DNA from: a bacterium
Lineage (GTDB): Bacteria; 4484-113; JAFGCY01
Length of the DNA: 64,000 nt
Assembly: GCA_020440605.1 (NCBI GenBank)
Contig: JAGRNT010000004.1
Span: forward strand, 62,001 to 126,000
Reading direction: 5' to 3'
Shown here: piece after piece, positions 8,918 through 16,952 of the stretch
Numbering within the stretch: the first letter of the stretch is position 1
Layout of the letters: every line of letters starts with the position of its first letter
Notes under the pieces: generated by a model
The model's input: only the letters and a program-made list of their open reading frames with translations
Databases searched by the model: none
Told to the model about the DNA's origin: nothing
Made by a program: the position numbers and the translations under genes

Positions 8918-8993
8918 GGCGGAAATATTAGGCGGCAGATTGCAGAGCGTCAAGTTTCACGGATATCAACCGCCGCTCAACGAATCAGGCTGT

Positions 8994-9788
8994 TCAGGCC
9001 GGGTTGCCCGCCACTTCCTTTTCGCTGATCCAGCGCATGAACACCGGCCCGAGGCCACCGTTGCGGATCGAGTATTCATGCAGGCCCTCATCATCGCGGA
9101 CCTGCACCACGATCTCACCCTGCTGACGGGTTGAGACATTCACTGAGGGACTGCCGGTGTAGGCGTCGTCGAAGGTCCAGGTGGCGCTGTAGCCGTTGGT
9201 GATCTTGAGGATCATCTGCCCCGGCTCTCCCCAGAGGATGTCGATGGAGGACTTCTCCACCCAGCCGTTGTAGCTGGCGTCCTGGGGCTGGGCATCCAGC
9301 TTGAAATCCAGGTAGGGCTGCCACTCATCGAAGGTTTTCGCCGGCGGAGTGGTGCCGGCCTCCGGATCATTGGCAGGGGTTTCAGGCTGTGCTGCCGGAG
9401 TCTGGGGCTGGGCCGGCGGAGTCTCAGGCTGTGCTGCCGGCTGCTGCGGCTGGGCAGCGGGAGTCTCGGGCTGGGTATTCTGGGCCTCGACCTTTTCCTT
9501 CACCGCCTGGCGCGCGATCTGCAGCAGCAGTTCATTGGCCTGCTTCAGCCCCTTGACCTCACCGTGCAGCTGGCTCAGATCCTCGATGAACTGGCGCGTC
9601 TGGTCCTCATCCAGGGTCTTGCTGAGCGCCAGGATGCCGGCCATCTCCTCAATCTTGCGGAGGATGCGGTTGATCGACTCGCCGGTGTCGGAGCCGGTCA
9701 CGACCTCCTCGGCGCGAGCCGGGACCCACATCAGGACGAGTACGGCGCAGAGCGCCAGGGAACGTGTCAGCATGTCAGGAAACCTCAT
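8994..9788 (-). CDS. Secreted protein with Pro/Gln/Ala-rich linker
   Basis: 264 residues. Signal peptide 1-26 (cut after ARA). Residues about 30-95 are helical; residues about 100-145 are a low-complexity linker of repeated AQPETP / AQPQTP units; the last 100 residues form a compact beta-rich domain (NGYSATWTFDDAYTGSPSVNVS). The layout is a periplasmic or surface module on a flexible stalk. The ribosome site GGAGAAGG sits four bases before the ATG, nearly identical to that of the FecR-cohesin gene. No family recognised. Confidence 0.75.
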   Translation of the reverse strand: MRFPDMLTRSLALCAVLVLMWVPARAEEVVTGSDTGESINRILRKIEEMAGILALSKTLDEDQTRQFIEDLSQLHGEVKGLKQANELLLQIARQAVKEKVEAQNTQPETPAAQPQQPAAQPETPPAQPQTPAAQPETPANDPEAGTTPPAKTFDEWQPYLDFKLDAQPQDASYNGWVEKSSIDILWGEPGQMILKITNGYSATWTFDDAYTGSPSVNVSTRQQGEIVVQVRDDEGLHEYSIRNGGLGPVFMRWISEKEVAGNPA

Positions 9789-9917
9789 TGCCTTCTCCAG
9801 TTGCGGGTGCTGCCCGCTGCTACTTATTCGGCAGGCGCGGGCCGCAGGTTAAGAAAGAAAGGGAACTGCCCCGCACCGTGCGGCCGGTACGGGGCAGAAG
9901 GATGGATCAGCTGTGTT

Positions 9918-10625
9918 TCAGCGTCGGTAGCGCGGTTTGGCCTGCTTCTGCGGCTTGCGCCGGTAGCTGTCCCAGTAGTCGGAGGGGCAGAGATCGCCTT
10001 CGTAGTAGACCTTGCTGCCGAGCCCGCCCTTGTCGAGCCGGAAGCGGCGGTGGCCGTGGTCGTCGTTGACGATCACGTAGATGTCGCCGCGGTCCTGGCG
10101 CTCGATCTCGAAGCGGGCGTTGGCACCCCAGGCGTTGTCAATCGTCCAGTCCACCTGGTAGTCCTTGCCGCGGTAGTCATTGCTGACGTGCACGTGCAGC
10201 TCGCCGTAGTCGCCGAGGTCGTAGTCAACCCGGGCATGCGCACCCCAGCCGTCGAAGTTGTCATAGCCGCTGTGGCGGCTGCGCCGGCCGCTGCCGTAGT
10301 CCTTCCAGTCGCTGTCATATCTTCCGTTGTCACGGTGGCTGTTGCCACCCCAGGAGCAGTAGTCACACTTTCCGCAGCCGTTGCAGGACGGCCGCCAGTT
10401 ATCCTCCAGTTCGGCGAGCTGCCAGCGGATCTCGGCGAGGTCGTCACGCAACTCGTCGATCTCCCAGCGGTTCATGCTGCGCTCATCGCTGAGATCGTGC
10501 AGCACGCGGTCGAGGTCGTCGCCGATCCTGTCGGGACCCTTACGCTGTCCGTAGGACAGGGCCTGGTTGCTGACCAGCACAAGCCCTGCCGCTGCTATTG
10601 CCAGAGTGATTCCTGCTTTCTTCAT
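9918..10625 (-). CDS. Secreted acidic hypothetical protein with a Cys cluster
   Basis: 235 residues from the ATG at 10625, chosen because AAGGAG lies six bases upstream and a signal peptide follows at once (MKKAGITLAIAAAGLVLVS, cut near ALS). A helical region (about 28-75) rich in Asp/Glu/Arg is followed by CNGCGKCDYC, four Cys in ten residues that could bind a metal or form disulfides. The rest is Tyr/Asp/Gly-rich beta sequence ending in a basic tail (KPRYRR). Not recognised. Confidence 0.7.
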   Translation of the reverse strand: MKKAGITLAIAAAGLVLVSNQALSYGQRKGPDRIGDDLDRVLHDLSDERSMNRWEIDELRDDLAEIRWQLAELEDNWRPSCNGCGKCDYCSWGGNSHRDNGRYDSDWKDYGSGRRSRHSGYDNFDGWGAHARVDYDLGDYGELHVHVSNDYRGKDYQVDWTIDNAWGANARFEIERQDRGDIYVIVNDDHGHRRFRLDKGGLGSKVYYEGDLCPSDYWDSYRRKPQKQAKPRYRR

Positions 10626-10780
10626 GTCTGCTCCTTCGTGGAAACCCTTCCACACGCTCAATGACGCAGGCCGTCGTCGCCAGTTCGAGAAAACCGCTGC
10701 CAATTTTCCTGCGTCTGTCTACATAAGAGGTGGGGGAGCCGGTGGTAAACTCACCCAACTGCACGCAAGGAGCCGCAAGA

Positions 10781-11338
10781 ATGCCTGTCCTGATCATCAT
10801 CCTGGTCATCGCCGTGATCCTCGTGGTCATGCTGATCGGTACCTACAACAAGCTCGTGGGCCTGCGCAACGGCGTCGAATCCAGCTGGCGCCAGGTGGAT
10901 GTGCAGCTGCAGAAGCGCTACGACCTCGTGCCGAACCTGGTGGAAACCGTCAAGGGCTATGCGAAACATGAGCAGGAGACCCTTGAGAAGGTGATCGAGG
11001 CCCGCAACATGGCAATGAACGCCAATGGCGTGCATGACCAGCAGGCCGCTGAGAACATGCTCACGGGCACCCTGAAGAGCCTGTTCGCGCTCTCCGAGAG
11101 CTATCCCGACCTCAAGGCCAACCAGAACTTCCTGATGCTGCAGCAGGAACTGGCCAGCATCGAGAACAAGATCGCCTATTCCCGCCAGCACTACAACGAT
11201 GTCGTGCGCGGCTACAACACGGTGCAGCAGCAGTTCCCCGCCAACATGGTGGCCCCGATGGCCGGCGCCCGCCCCGCGGAGTACTTCGAGCTGGAGAACG
11301 AGGCCGCCCGTGAGGCGCCGAAGGTCAGCTTCAACTGA
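10781..11338 (+). CDS. lemA: LemA family protein
   Basis: 185 residues. One N-terminal membrane anchor (about 2-20), then the family signature NKLVGLRNGVESSWRQVDVQLQ-type segment and RYDLVPNLVETVKGYA, followed by long helices. LemA proteins are membrane-anchored helical bundles of uncertain role. The ATG at 10781 has AAGGAG eight bases upstream; an upstream in-frame Met would add 17 residues before the anchor and is rejected. Length matches the family. Confidence 0.95.
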   Translation: MPVLIIILVIAVILVVMLIGTYNKLVGLRNGVESSWRQVDVQLQKRYDLVPNLVETVKGYAKHEQETLEKVIEARNMAMNANGVHDQQAAENMLTGTLKSLFALSESYPDLKANQNFLMLQQELASIENKIAYSRQHYNDVVRGYNTVQQQFPANMVAPMAGARPAEYFELENEAAREAPKVSFN

Positions 11339-11446
11339 CAATCATTGCAATTGAAATGATCTCAATGAAGCGATGAACTTCTGGCAACGCTGCGCGTCTT
11401 GGCTGCTGGTGGCCCATCGGACCACACACCGCCACGAGGAGCGACC

Positions 11447-12019
11447 ATGAAGTATGCAGCTTTACTCGCGATTCTGACCACCCTGATTGCCCTTGCAGGT
11501 TGCAAGGCGACCATTGAAGTCCCGCCGCGCAATTCATCCTACGACTATGAGAATGAACCGAACGATACGGACTACTATGCGGACTACATCCCCGGCTTCC
11601 CCTTCTACGGAGTGGACGGCTACTGCGGCGGGCCCGGGGACAGCGTTGACAAGTTCTACTTCGAACTGAGCCACAGCGGCACCGTGCACATCGACCTCTC
11701 GATTGACGACTACCGCCGTGGCGACCTCGACCTCACGCTGGAGGACAGCCGCTACGAGCTGGACAGCAGCGAGGGTTACGGCCGCTACGAATCCATCGAC
11801 ATCTGGCTCACCCCGGGCATCTACTACATCAGCGTCTTCTCGCAGGCGAATGACTACGGCTCCGGCTACGTGCTCAGCGGCGACTTCCACCGCGGCACGC
11901 ACAGTGCCTCCGGCGTGGCCGGCAGTGCCGCCGGTGACGAGAATGCCGACCGCAGCGGCCTGCCGCTCAAGCGTGTCGACTACTCCGAAGCCGTGAAGCC
12001 CCTGCAGAACATCTCCTGA
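11447..12019 (+). CDS. Lipoprotein with a PPC-like beta domain
   Basis: 190 residues starting at the ATG with AGGAG seven bases upstream. Lipobox LAGC gives a mature lipoprotein starting at Cys19. The body (NEPNDTDYYAD ... VDKFYFELSHSGTVHIDLS ... GIYYISVFS) has the pattern of bacterial pre-peptidase C-terminal (PPC) domains, beta sandwiches usually found on secreted proteases. Here the domain stands alone. The last 40 residues are disordered. Function inferred only as an envelope beta-sandwich protein. Confidence 0.75.
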   Translation: MKYAALLAILTTLIALAGCKATIEVPPRNSSYDYENEPNDTDYYADYIPGFPFYGVDGYCGGPGDSVDKFYFELSHSGTVHIDLSIDDYRRGDLDLTLEDSRYELDSSEGYGRYESIDIWLTPGIYYISVFSQANDYGSGYVLSGDFHRGTHSASGVAGSAAGDENADRSGLPLKRVDYSEAVKPLQNIS

Positions 12020-12056
12020 TTTCCGGGAATTTTTCCCCAGCATGTTTTGACTCACG

Positions 12057-12098
12057 ACGGTCCGGGTATCCCAACTGGTTTGGGAAATCCCGGACCGC
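12057..12098 (+). other. Strong hairpin in the leader of the 12120 small gene
   Basis: GGTCCGGG (12059-12066) pairs with CCCGGACC (12090-12097), and inner TCCCAA pairs with TTGGGA. There is no T-run, and the ribosome site of the next gene begins about 10 bases later, so this looks like a leader structure rather than a terminator. A 32-base core is shared with the spacer at 39780 (25 of 32 positions by eye). Confidence 0.5.
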
Positions 12099-12119
12099 AA
12101 TCCAACAGGAGAGCGTGAC

Positions 12120-12284
12120 ATGCACTGCATCAGGGAATACGGAAACGAGACCGCCAAGAAACTGGCAATCGTGATCATCGCCGCGCTGGGAGTGATCCTG
12201 GCAATCGGCTTCAGCCCCCTCGGTTCCGGCACTGAACTGCAGGCCGCCCTCCACTTCAGTCTCCCGGGCGGACTGCCCATGTAA
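12120..12284 (+). CDS. Small single-span membrane protein (54 aa)
   Basis: A 54-codon frame, MHCIREYGNETAKKLAI..., with AGGAG seven bases before the ATG. Residues 15-32 (LAIVIIAALGVILAIGF) are one transmembrane helix with a basic-rich N-terminal side. It follows a strong leader hairpin and is itself followed by a stem-loop with a T-rich tail, so it has the outline of an independent transcription unit. No homologue recognised. Confidence 0.6.
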   Translation: MHCIREYGNETAKKLAIVIIAALGVILAIGFSPLGSGTELQAALHFSLPGGLPM

Positions 12285-12329
12285 CAACGATTCCATCCCT
12301 TTCGCATAAAGCCTTTAGTACACCCGCAG

Positions 12330-12356
12330 TGGCCCGAGAGGGCCATTGCACTTTTC
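12330..12356 (+). terminator. Possible terminator after the 54-aa gene
   Basis: TGGCCC / GGGCCA stem with a GAGA tetraloop followed by TTGCACTTTTCT. The stem is short and the T-tract interrupted, so termination may be partial. Confidence 0.5.
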
Positions 12357-12366
12357 TGTCGCGCCT

Positions 12367-12395
12367 TTGGCTTCGGCTGGGTCCATATATATAAT
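12367..12395 (+). promoter_or_regulatory. Sigma-70-type promoter for the 12427 gene
   Basis: TTGGCT (12367-12372), 17-base spacer, perfect TATAAT (12390-12395). The predicted transcript would start near 12402, which rules out the upstream start codons at 12346 and 12400 and supports the ATG at 12427. Confidence 0.75.
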
Positions 12396-12426
12396 CGGGA
12401 TGGTGAGTGACAAGGATCAGCCGCAG

Positions 12427-12852
12427 ATGACTGATGAGCAGCAGGAGCAGCCGAAAGGCTTCATGGCCTGGCTGCGCTATGCCTTCGCCATCGAGGAATT
12501 CTCCGAGAACAGCCTCAGCGCCGAGGAGAAGGAAGTGCTGGAGAACGTCGCCGCGATCATCCACAAACGCGGGATGAGCACCCCGGCCATCCTCTGGATC
12601 GAGAGCCACCGCCACCTGAACTTCACCGGCAGCCAGCTCGTGAAGATCGTCGAACCCCTGCATGACATCAGCTACGAATTCATGCGCTGGCTGATGATGA
12701 AGCTCGGGATGGGCTACGTCACGCCCGAGACCCTCTCACGCCTGCAGTCCGCGCTGGAGAAGCGCTACAGCATCGAATACCTGCTGCAGCAGATCGAGCA
12801 GCGGTCCTCGTCCGGCGATGATTCCGGCGAAGATGCTCCGGACGCTGACTGA
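12427..12852 (+). CDS. Conserved-looking cytoplasmic hypothetical protein
   Basis: 141 residues, helical, no signal or membrane segment. Start chosen from the promoter position and AAGGA ten bases upstream. The central part, AEEKEVLENVAAIIHKRGMS followed by TPAILWIESHRHLNFTGSQ, has the look of a small family seen in diverse bacteria (a helix, then 'xRGMxxPAIxxxESxRxLNFxGSQ'), but I cannot give it a name. The tail is Ser/Asp-rich and probably disordered. Confidence 0.72.
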   Translation: MTDEQQEQPKGFMAWLRYAFAIEEFSENSLSAEEKEVLENVAAIIHKRGMSTPAILWIESHRHLNFTGSQLVKIVEPLHDISYEFMRWLMMKLGMGYVTPETLSRLQSALEKRYSIEYLLQQIEQRSSSGDDSGEDAPDAD

Positions 12853-12915
12853 GCGAGCGGGCAGTCTGCAACTTCCGCGCGCCAGTTAGCTGTCCTGACT
12901 CCCCGCAGCGCAGCA

Positions 12916-12945
12916 GGGACATCAAAGGTTAAATCAGGGTATAAT
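12916..12945 (+). promoter_or_regulatory. Promoter of the lipoprotein array
   Basis: GGGACA (12916-12921), 18-base spacer, TATAAT (12940-12945). The segment AAGGTTAAAT-n5-GTATAAT just upstream of and including the -10 recurs before the second array gene at 15133-15154, so the two promoters share an ancestor or a regulator site. Confidence 0.6.
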
Positions 12946-13017
12946 CCCGACAATTTTCCGCTGTCGGGTCCAGCTCCAGATGCACGGTCCCGCTGGTACT
13001 GGAACAGGAGATCGTGG

Positions 13018-13263
13018 ATGCGTAAGCTTTTCATCGAAGGGGCCTGGGCTGTCTGCATGTTGCCAGCGGCATGTTTCACCACCGATCAACCGGTTGCGGG
13101 ATCCCCTGCAAGTCATGAGGAGATCGCCGTCTGGCCGGCCGGCCAGCCGCCCGCCATGCCTGACGGCTGGCCCCCCGCCACCTTCCTGAGCAGCACGCAG
13201 CCCGGGGCGGATTGCCATCTGAACTCTCACCCGCACCTGTCCCCTGCGGGGCTGCTGGACTGA
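13018..13263 (+). pseudogene. Likely internally deleted remnant of an array lipoprotein
   Basis: 81 codons with a good AGGAG ribosome site. The start looks like an array lipoprotein signal (MRKLFIEGAWAVCMLPAAC), but the body is a short Pro-rich stretch unlike the paralogs. The last 13 bases, GCTGCTGGACTGA, are identical to the 3' ends of four full paralogs (coding LLD-stop). The simplest reading is a copy that lost its propeller. It could instead be a real small lipoprotein. Confidence 0.4.
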
Positions 13264-13296
13264 CCGATGCCAGTTGGTCACGCAGTGAACCTGTAC

Positions 13297-14934
13297 ATGC
13301 TTGCCAGACTGTTGATCTGCCTGGCCTGCTGCCTGCTGCTGGGCTGCGGTCCGGGAACGGGCCCGCAGGCGGCGGTCGCGGAGCTGAGCGGAATCACATC
13401 CGGACCGCTGCCTCCCCTGCCCGTTGACAGGCTTCCAGGCGAGGCCGTGGACAGCGTTGTCAACGGATCCCAGTTCCACCTAAAGTCCACCAATGCCTCC
13501 CCGGCTGGCAGTGAGCTGGAGCTGTTCTCAACCCTGCAGGACCCGAGCTGGGCCATCTACCAGCTGCCCTCCGGCGGTGAGCCGCTGATCGAGGTCCAGC
13601 TCCTGCTGGACATCCCGGCCGGCAGCCTGGCCCAGGTGGCGCTTGCCGACTACGGCAGCGGGCGCTGGGAATTCAGCGACCCTGCCGGCGCTTCCGTAAC
13701 CCTGCCCCTGAGTGACCCTGACAGCATTTCCCCGCTGGGCAACGCCTACCTGGCAGTGCTGGCAACGGCCGGTGAGCATCTGAATGTCGTCAGGCTCGTG
13801 CTGGCACGCGACCTGAGCGGCTGGCAGTTCACCACGATCGAGGAACAGAATGTCGGCGGGGCCTGCAGCCTGGCGGAGGTCAGCGGTGCTCCGGCCGTCA
13901 CCTACGACTATGTGACCACCATTCCGGGACAGCCCGATCAGCTGCGCTATGCGCTGGCTCAGAATTCTCCCGGCATCACGGCGGATGACTGGAGCAGTGC
14001 GGTCGTGTTTGACGGCATGCCATCCGCGAACTTCATGCGCAGCTCGCTGGCCGTCATTGATGGAAAGCCGGCGGTTGCCTTCTATGAAGGCATGGCCATG
14101 GACCTGCTGTACATTCGCAGCAGCAGCGCCGACGGGGCGGCGGACGCGGACTGGAGCGGAGCGGTGATCGTGGACTCCAGCGGCGACACGGGGGACAGCC
14201 CCTGCCTGGCTGTGATTGCCGGCAATCCCGCCATCAGCTTCGAAGGGAGTGGCAAGACGCTGCGTTACAGCCGCAGTGCAACGGCGGACGGGGAGTCCGC
14301 CGCGGACTGGAGCTCAACGAGTCTGGAGCTGGACGGCGGCAACATCCAGTTCAGCACCCCCAACCCGCTGCTCGTGGCGGACGGCAGGCCCGGCATCCTC
14401 TTCAGCAGGCCCGGCGGCGAGCTGCTGTACAGGCTCAGCAACAGCGTTGACGGCGCGGATCTGGCGGACTGGGCAGCCGCGGTGGAAATTGCCGATGACC
14501 TGTTGTTCGGTGGAAAGCAGTATGCCCTCATCGCGGATGGAAACCCTGCGGTGGCCTACAAGAACTCGCTCGGGGGGCTCAGCTACCTCCGCAGCACAAG
14601 CGTTTCAGGCTCAGCTCCCGGGGACTGGTCACAGTCACTGGAGCTGGAGGGCGAACTGGCGGTACAGGACATCCTGGCAATCTTCATCGATGCCGGCCGG
14701 CCGGCCGTGGTCTGCATGGCGGGCGGGAAGCTGACCTACTTCAGGGCCACCAATGCCAGTGGCATCGGGGGACCGCTGGGCTGGCTGCAGACCGAGATCC
14801 TGGACCTGCAGGGTGATGGCGTGCTGTGCATCTCGGCAGCGAGTGTCGCCGGAAGGCCCACGGTCTGCTTCATCCGGGTGGACGTCGATGGAGACGGCGC
14901 TCATAGCCTGGAATACGCCGTGCTGCTGGACTGA
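13297..14934 (+). CDS. Array lipoprotein 1, probable seven-bladed propeller
   Basis: 545 residues from the Met at 13297 (an upstream Met at 13267 adds ten residues before the signal; neither has a clear ribosome site). Lipobox LLGC. Residues about 55-190 form a domain shared by all five paralogs (LELFSTLQDPSWAIYQL ... SGRWEFSDP ... LVLARDLSGWQ). The rest contains seven repeats built on 'GxPAVxYxx...LxYxRSxxxxGxxxxDWS', consistent with a seven-bladed beta propeller. It ends YAVLLD. Expected to be outer-membrane anchored; ligand unknown. First full member of the tandem array. Confidence 0.85.
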   Translation: MLARLLICLACCLLLGCGPGTGPQAAVAELSGITSGPLPPLPVDRLPGEAVDSVVNGSQFHLKSTNASPAGSELELFSTLQDPSWAIYQLPSGGEPLIEVQLLLDIPAGSLAQVALADYGSGRWEFSDPAGASVTLPLSDPDSISPLGNAYLAVLATAGEHLNVVRLVLARDLSGWQFTTIEEQNVGGACSLAEVSGAPAVTYDYVTTIPGQPDQLRYALAQNSPGITADDWSSAVVFDGMPSANFMRSSLAVIDGKPAVAFYEGMAMDLLYIRSSSADGAADADWSGAVIVDSSGDTGDSPCLAVIAGNPAISFEGSGKTLRYSRSATADGESAADWSSTSLELDGGNIQFSTPNPLLVADGRPGILFSRPGGELLYRLSNSVDGADLADWAAAVEIADDLLFGGKQYALIADGNPAVAYKNSLGGLSYLRSTSVSGSAPGDWSQSLELEGELAVQDILAIFIDAGRPAVVCMAGGKLTYFRATNASGIGGPLGWLQTEILDLQGDGVLCISAASVAGRPTVCFIRVDVDGDGAHSLEYAVLLD

Positions 14935-14953
14935 TTTCTTAACCAGGGTTTGA

Positions 14954-15082
14954 ATCTGCGGCGCGCCGCTCGCCCCGGGCTTCGCCATGGTCAACGGCCG
15001 GCTGGCAGTCGCCTGGCAGGACATCGCGGACCTGGGCCTGCGCTATGCGGTGTACTTTCCCTCATTCACCTCTGGACCCTGA
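14954..15082 (+). pseudogene. C-terminal fragment of an extra array paralog
   Basis: Between array genes 1 and 2 an open stretch of 42 codons reads ...GFAMVNGRLAVAWQD and LGLRYAVYFPS before a TGA. 'NGRLAVAWQD...LGLRYAV' is the last repeat and terminal YAV motif of the paralogs. No start codon, signal or preceding repeats are present, so it is the decayed tail of a sixth copy. Too short to be seen as a gene by itself. Confidence 0.7.
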
Positions 15083-15125
15083 TCACCACAGCGATACCCC
15101 AGGCCATGCTGATGCATGTCCGCAG

Positions 15126-15154
15126 TTGTGACTAAGGTTAAATTTCCGTATAAT
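15126..15154 (+). promoter_or_regulatory. Promoter of array gene 2
   Basis: TTGTGA (15126-15131), 17-base spacer, TATAAT (15149-15154), 49 bases before the ATG. Shares AAGGTTAAAT and the GTATAAT spacing with the promoter at 12916. Confidence 0.7.
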
Positions 15155-15202
15155 GGCCAGTGACTGGAGCCTGAAATCCTGCTCCAGCGCAAGGGATTCC
15201 GC

Positions 15203-16843
15203 ATGAGAGCTGTACTTACTCACATCTGTGTTCTGTTGCTGATCATCATTCTGTCGTCCGGCTGCAGCGGTTCCGGCAAGGCTGGAGCGGGGTTTACTGC
15301 CGGTGGGACCGGGCTGGAGGGCATCCAGCTGCCTCAGCTTCCGCTGGACCGGGAGACTGCGACTCCAGTAAGTGAAACGGTCTACGGAAATGAGGCCATC
15401 GAGGCTTCCACCAATGCCAGCACGGATGGAAACGCACTCAAGCTGCAGTCAACGGGCCAGACGCTGTCATGGGGCATCTGGCAGATTTCCGCTGCCGGCA
15501 GCGAGCTGGAGAACGTGCAGGTTTTCCTGGACATCGAGCCTGGAGACCAGGCCTACATGGCCGTTGCCAACTACTCCGCCGGCAGCTGGGATTTCCTGGA
15601 TCCGGTGGACGGGAGCACGACGATCAACCTTGACAATGCCAGCCACCTCTCACCCATGGGCAATGTGCACATCGCCGTCGTGGCTGCCGGAGGCGACCAG
15701 CTGCTGGTGGAACGGCTGATCCAGACCACCGACCGCACCGGCTGGGCGATCGTGCGGGTGCACGCCGGCGAAAAGATCGGCCGTCTATGCAACGTGATTT
15801 CGCTGAATGGCAAACCGGCTGTCTGCTACCTTGAGAACCGGGGTGCTGATTTCTACAGGATCAACTATGCCTACAGTACAACCGAGCTCGGGCTGTTCCC
15901 CGGGGACTGGCGGATCGTCCAGGTGCTGGACCACGGCGCGGACCTTTCCATGCACATGGAGCTGATCGGAGGCAATCCGGCAATTGTGTATATCGCAAGG
16001 CCGGAGGAAGACGTCTGCTATACCCGCAGTACCACCCCCACCGGCAGCCAGCCCGGGGACTGGCCGGCACCCATCACCGTCGAGAGTGCCAACAATGTCG
16101 GCTCCTACTGCAGACTGGCCGAAGTGCAGGGGCATCCGGCAATCGTCTTCAAGGACAACACGAACGACCTGCTCCGCTATGCCCGCAGCTCCACGCCTGA
16201 CGGAATCGGCAATGGTGACTGGAGCGCACGTGTCACAGTTGCCAGCTCCGGCGACATCCGGAGCAGTGACCTGGCGGTGATAAACGGGAATCCCACGGTC
16301 GTGTATCGCAAGAGCATCGATCATTCCATCCACTACCGGCGCAGTCTGACTCCACTTGGAACCTCCGCTGCGGACTGGAATGTCGTGGCGGCGGTGGACA
16401 ACTCGCCTGAACCGATCGGGCTCCTCCGCCTGGAAACAATCGCAGGAAATCCCGCCGTGTTCCACTCCGACCTTGACACCCGTAATCTGTACATGAGCCG
16501 TTCCGCATCCACGACGGGAGGACTGATGGCGGACTGGAACCTGTTCCACACAATCGATGATTCCGGGGATGTCAACATCTACATCGATGTCGCGATGATT
16601 GACGGCAGGCCGGCCGTTGCTTACGAGGACTATGTAAACCGGAGACTGGTCTTCGCACACAGCAATTCGACAACCGGAATCGGACCCGGAGGCACCACCT
16701 GGCAGCAACAGACCATCACGCAACTCAGTGATGAAAGCGACACGCTGCTGGAGCTGAGCATGAGCGAGGTTGCCGGACGGCCGGTGGTCTGTTATTCCTC
16801 GGCGAATGAGGACGACCTGATGTATGCCGTACTGCTGGACTGA
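15203..16843 (+). CDS. Array lipoprotein 2, probable seven-bladed propeller
   Basis: 546 residues. ATG with AAGGGA upstream; lipobox SSGC. Shared N-domain (KLQSTGQTLSWGIWQI ... SAGSWDFLDP ... TDRTGWAIV) and seven propeller-type repeats (for example GNPAIVYIA, GHPAIVFKD, GNPTVVYRK, GRPAVAYED). Ends YAVLLD. Codon use is slightly less GC-rich than in array gene 3. Outer-membrane lipoprotein of unknown ligand. Confidence 0.85.
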   Translation: MRAVLTHICVLLLIIILSSGCSGSGKAGAGFTAGGTGLEGIQLPQLPLDRETATPVSETVYGNEAIEASTNASTDGNALKLQSTGQTLSWGIWQISAAGSELENVQVFLDIEPGDQAYMAVANYSAGSWDFLDPVDGSTTINLDNASHLSPMGNVHIAVVAAGGDQLLVERLIQTTDRTGWAIVRVHAGEKIGRLCNVISLNGKPAVCYLENRGADFYRINYAYSTTELGLFPGDWRIVQVLDHGADLSMHMELIGGNPAIVYIARPEEDVCYTRSTTPTGSQPGDWPAPITVESANNVGSYCRLAEVQGHPAIVFKDNTNDLLRYARSSTPDGIGNGDWSARVTVASSGDIRSSDLAVINGNPTVVYRKSIDHSIHYRRSLTPLGTSAADWNVVAAVDNSPEPIGLLRLETIAGNPAVFHSDLDTRNLYMSRSASTTGGLMADWNLFHTIDDSGDVNIYIDVAMIDGRPAVAYEDYVNRRLVFAHSNSTTGIGPGGTTWQQQTITQLSDESDTLLELSMSEVAGRPVVCYSSANEDDLMYAVLLD

Positions 16844-16875
16844 TCGAGGAACAATGCTGGCAACGCCGGCCTGAC

Positions 16876-16904
16876 TTGCCAGCTGTGCCAGCCTGGACTA
16901 CACT
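16876..16904 (+). promoter_or_regulatory. Candidate promoter of array gene 3
   Basis: TTGCCA (16876-16881), 17-base spacer, TACACT (16899-16904), 49 bases before the ATG, the same distance as for array gene 2. Confidence 0.5.
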
Positions 16905-16952
16905 GCCCGGCAGCACGACCGGCCCGGCCGGACTATCCCGTGGAATCTGAAA

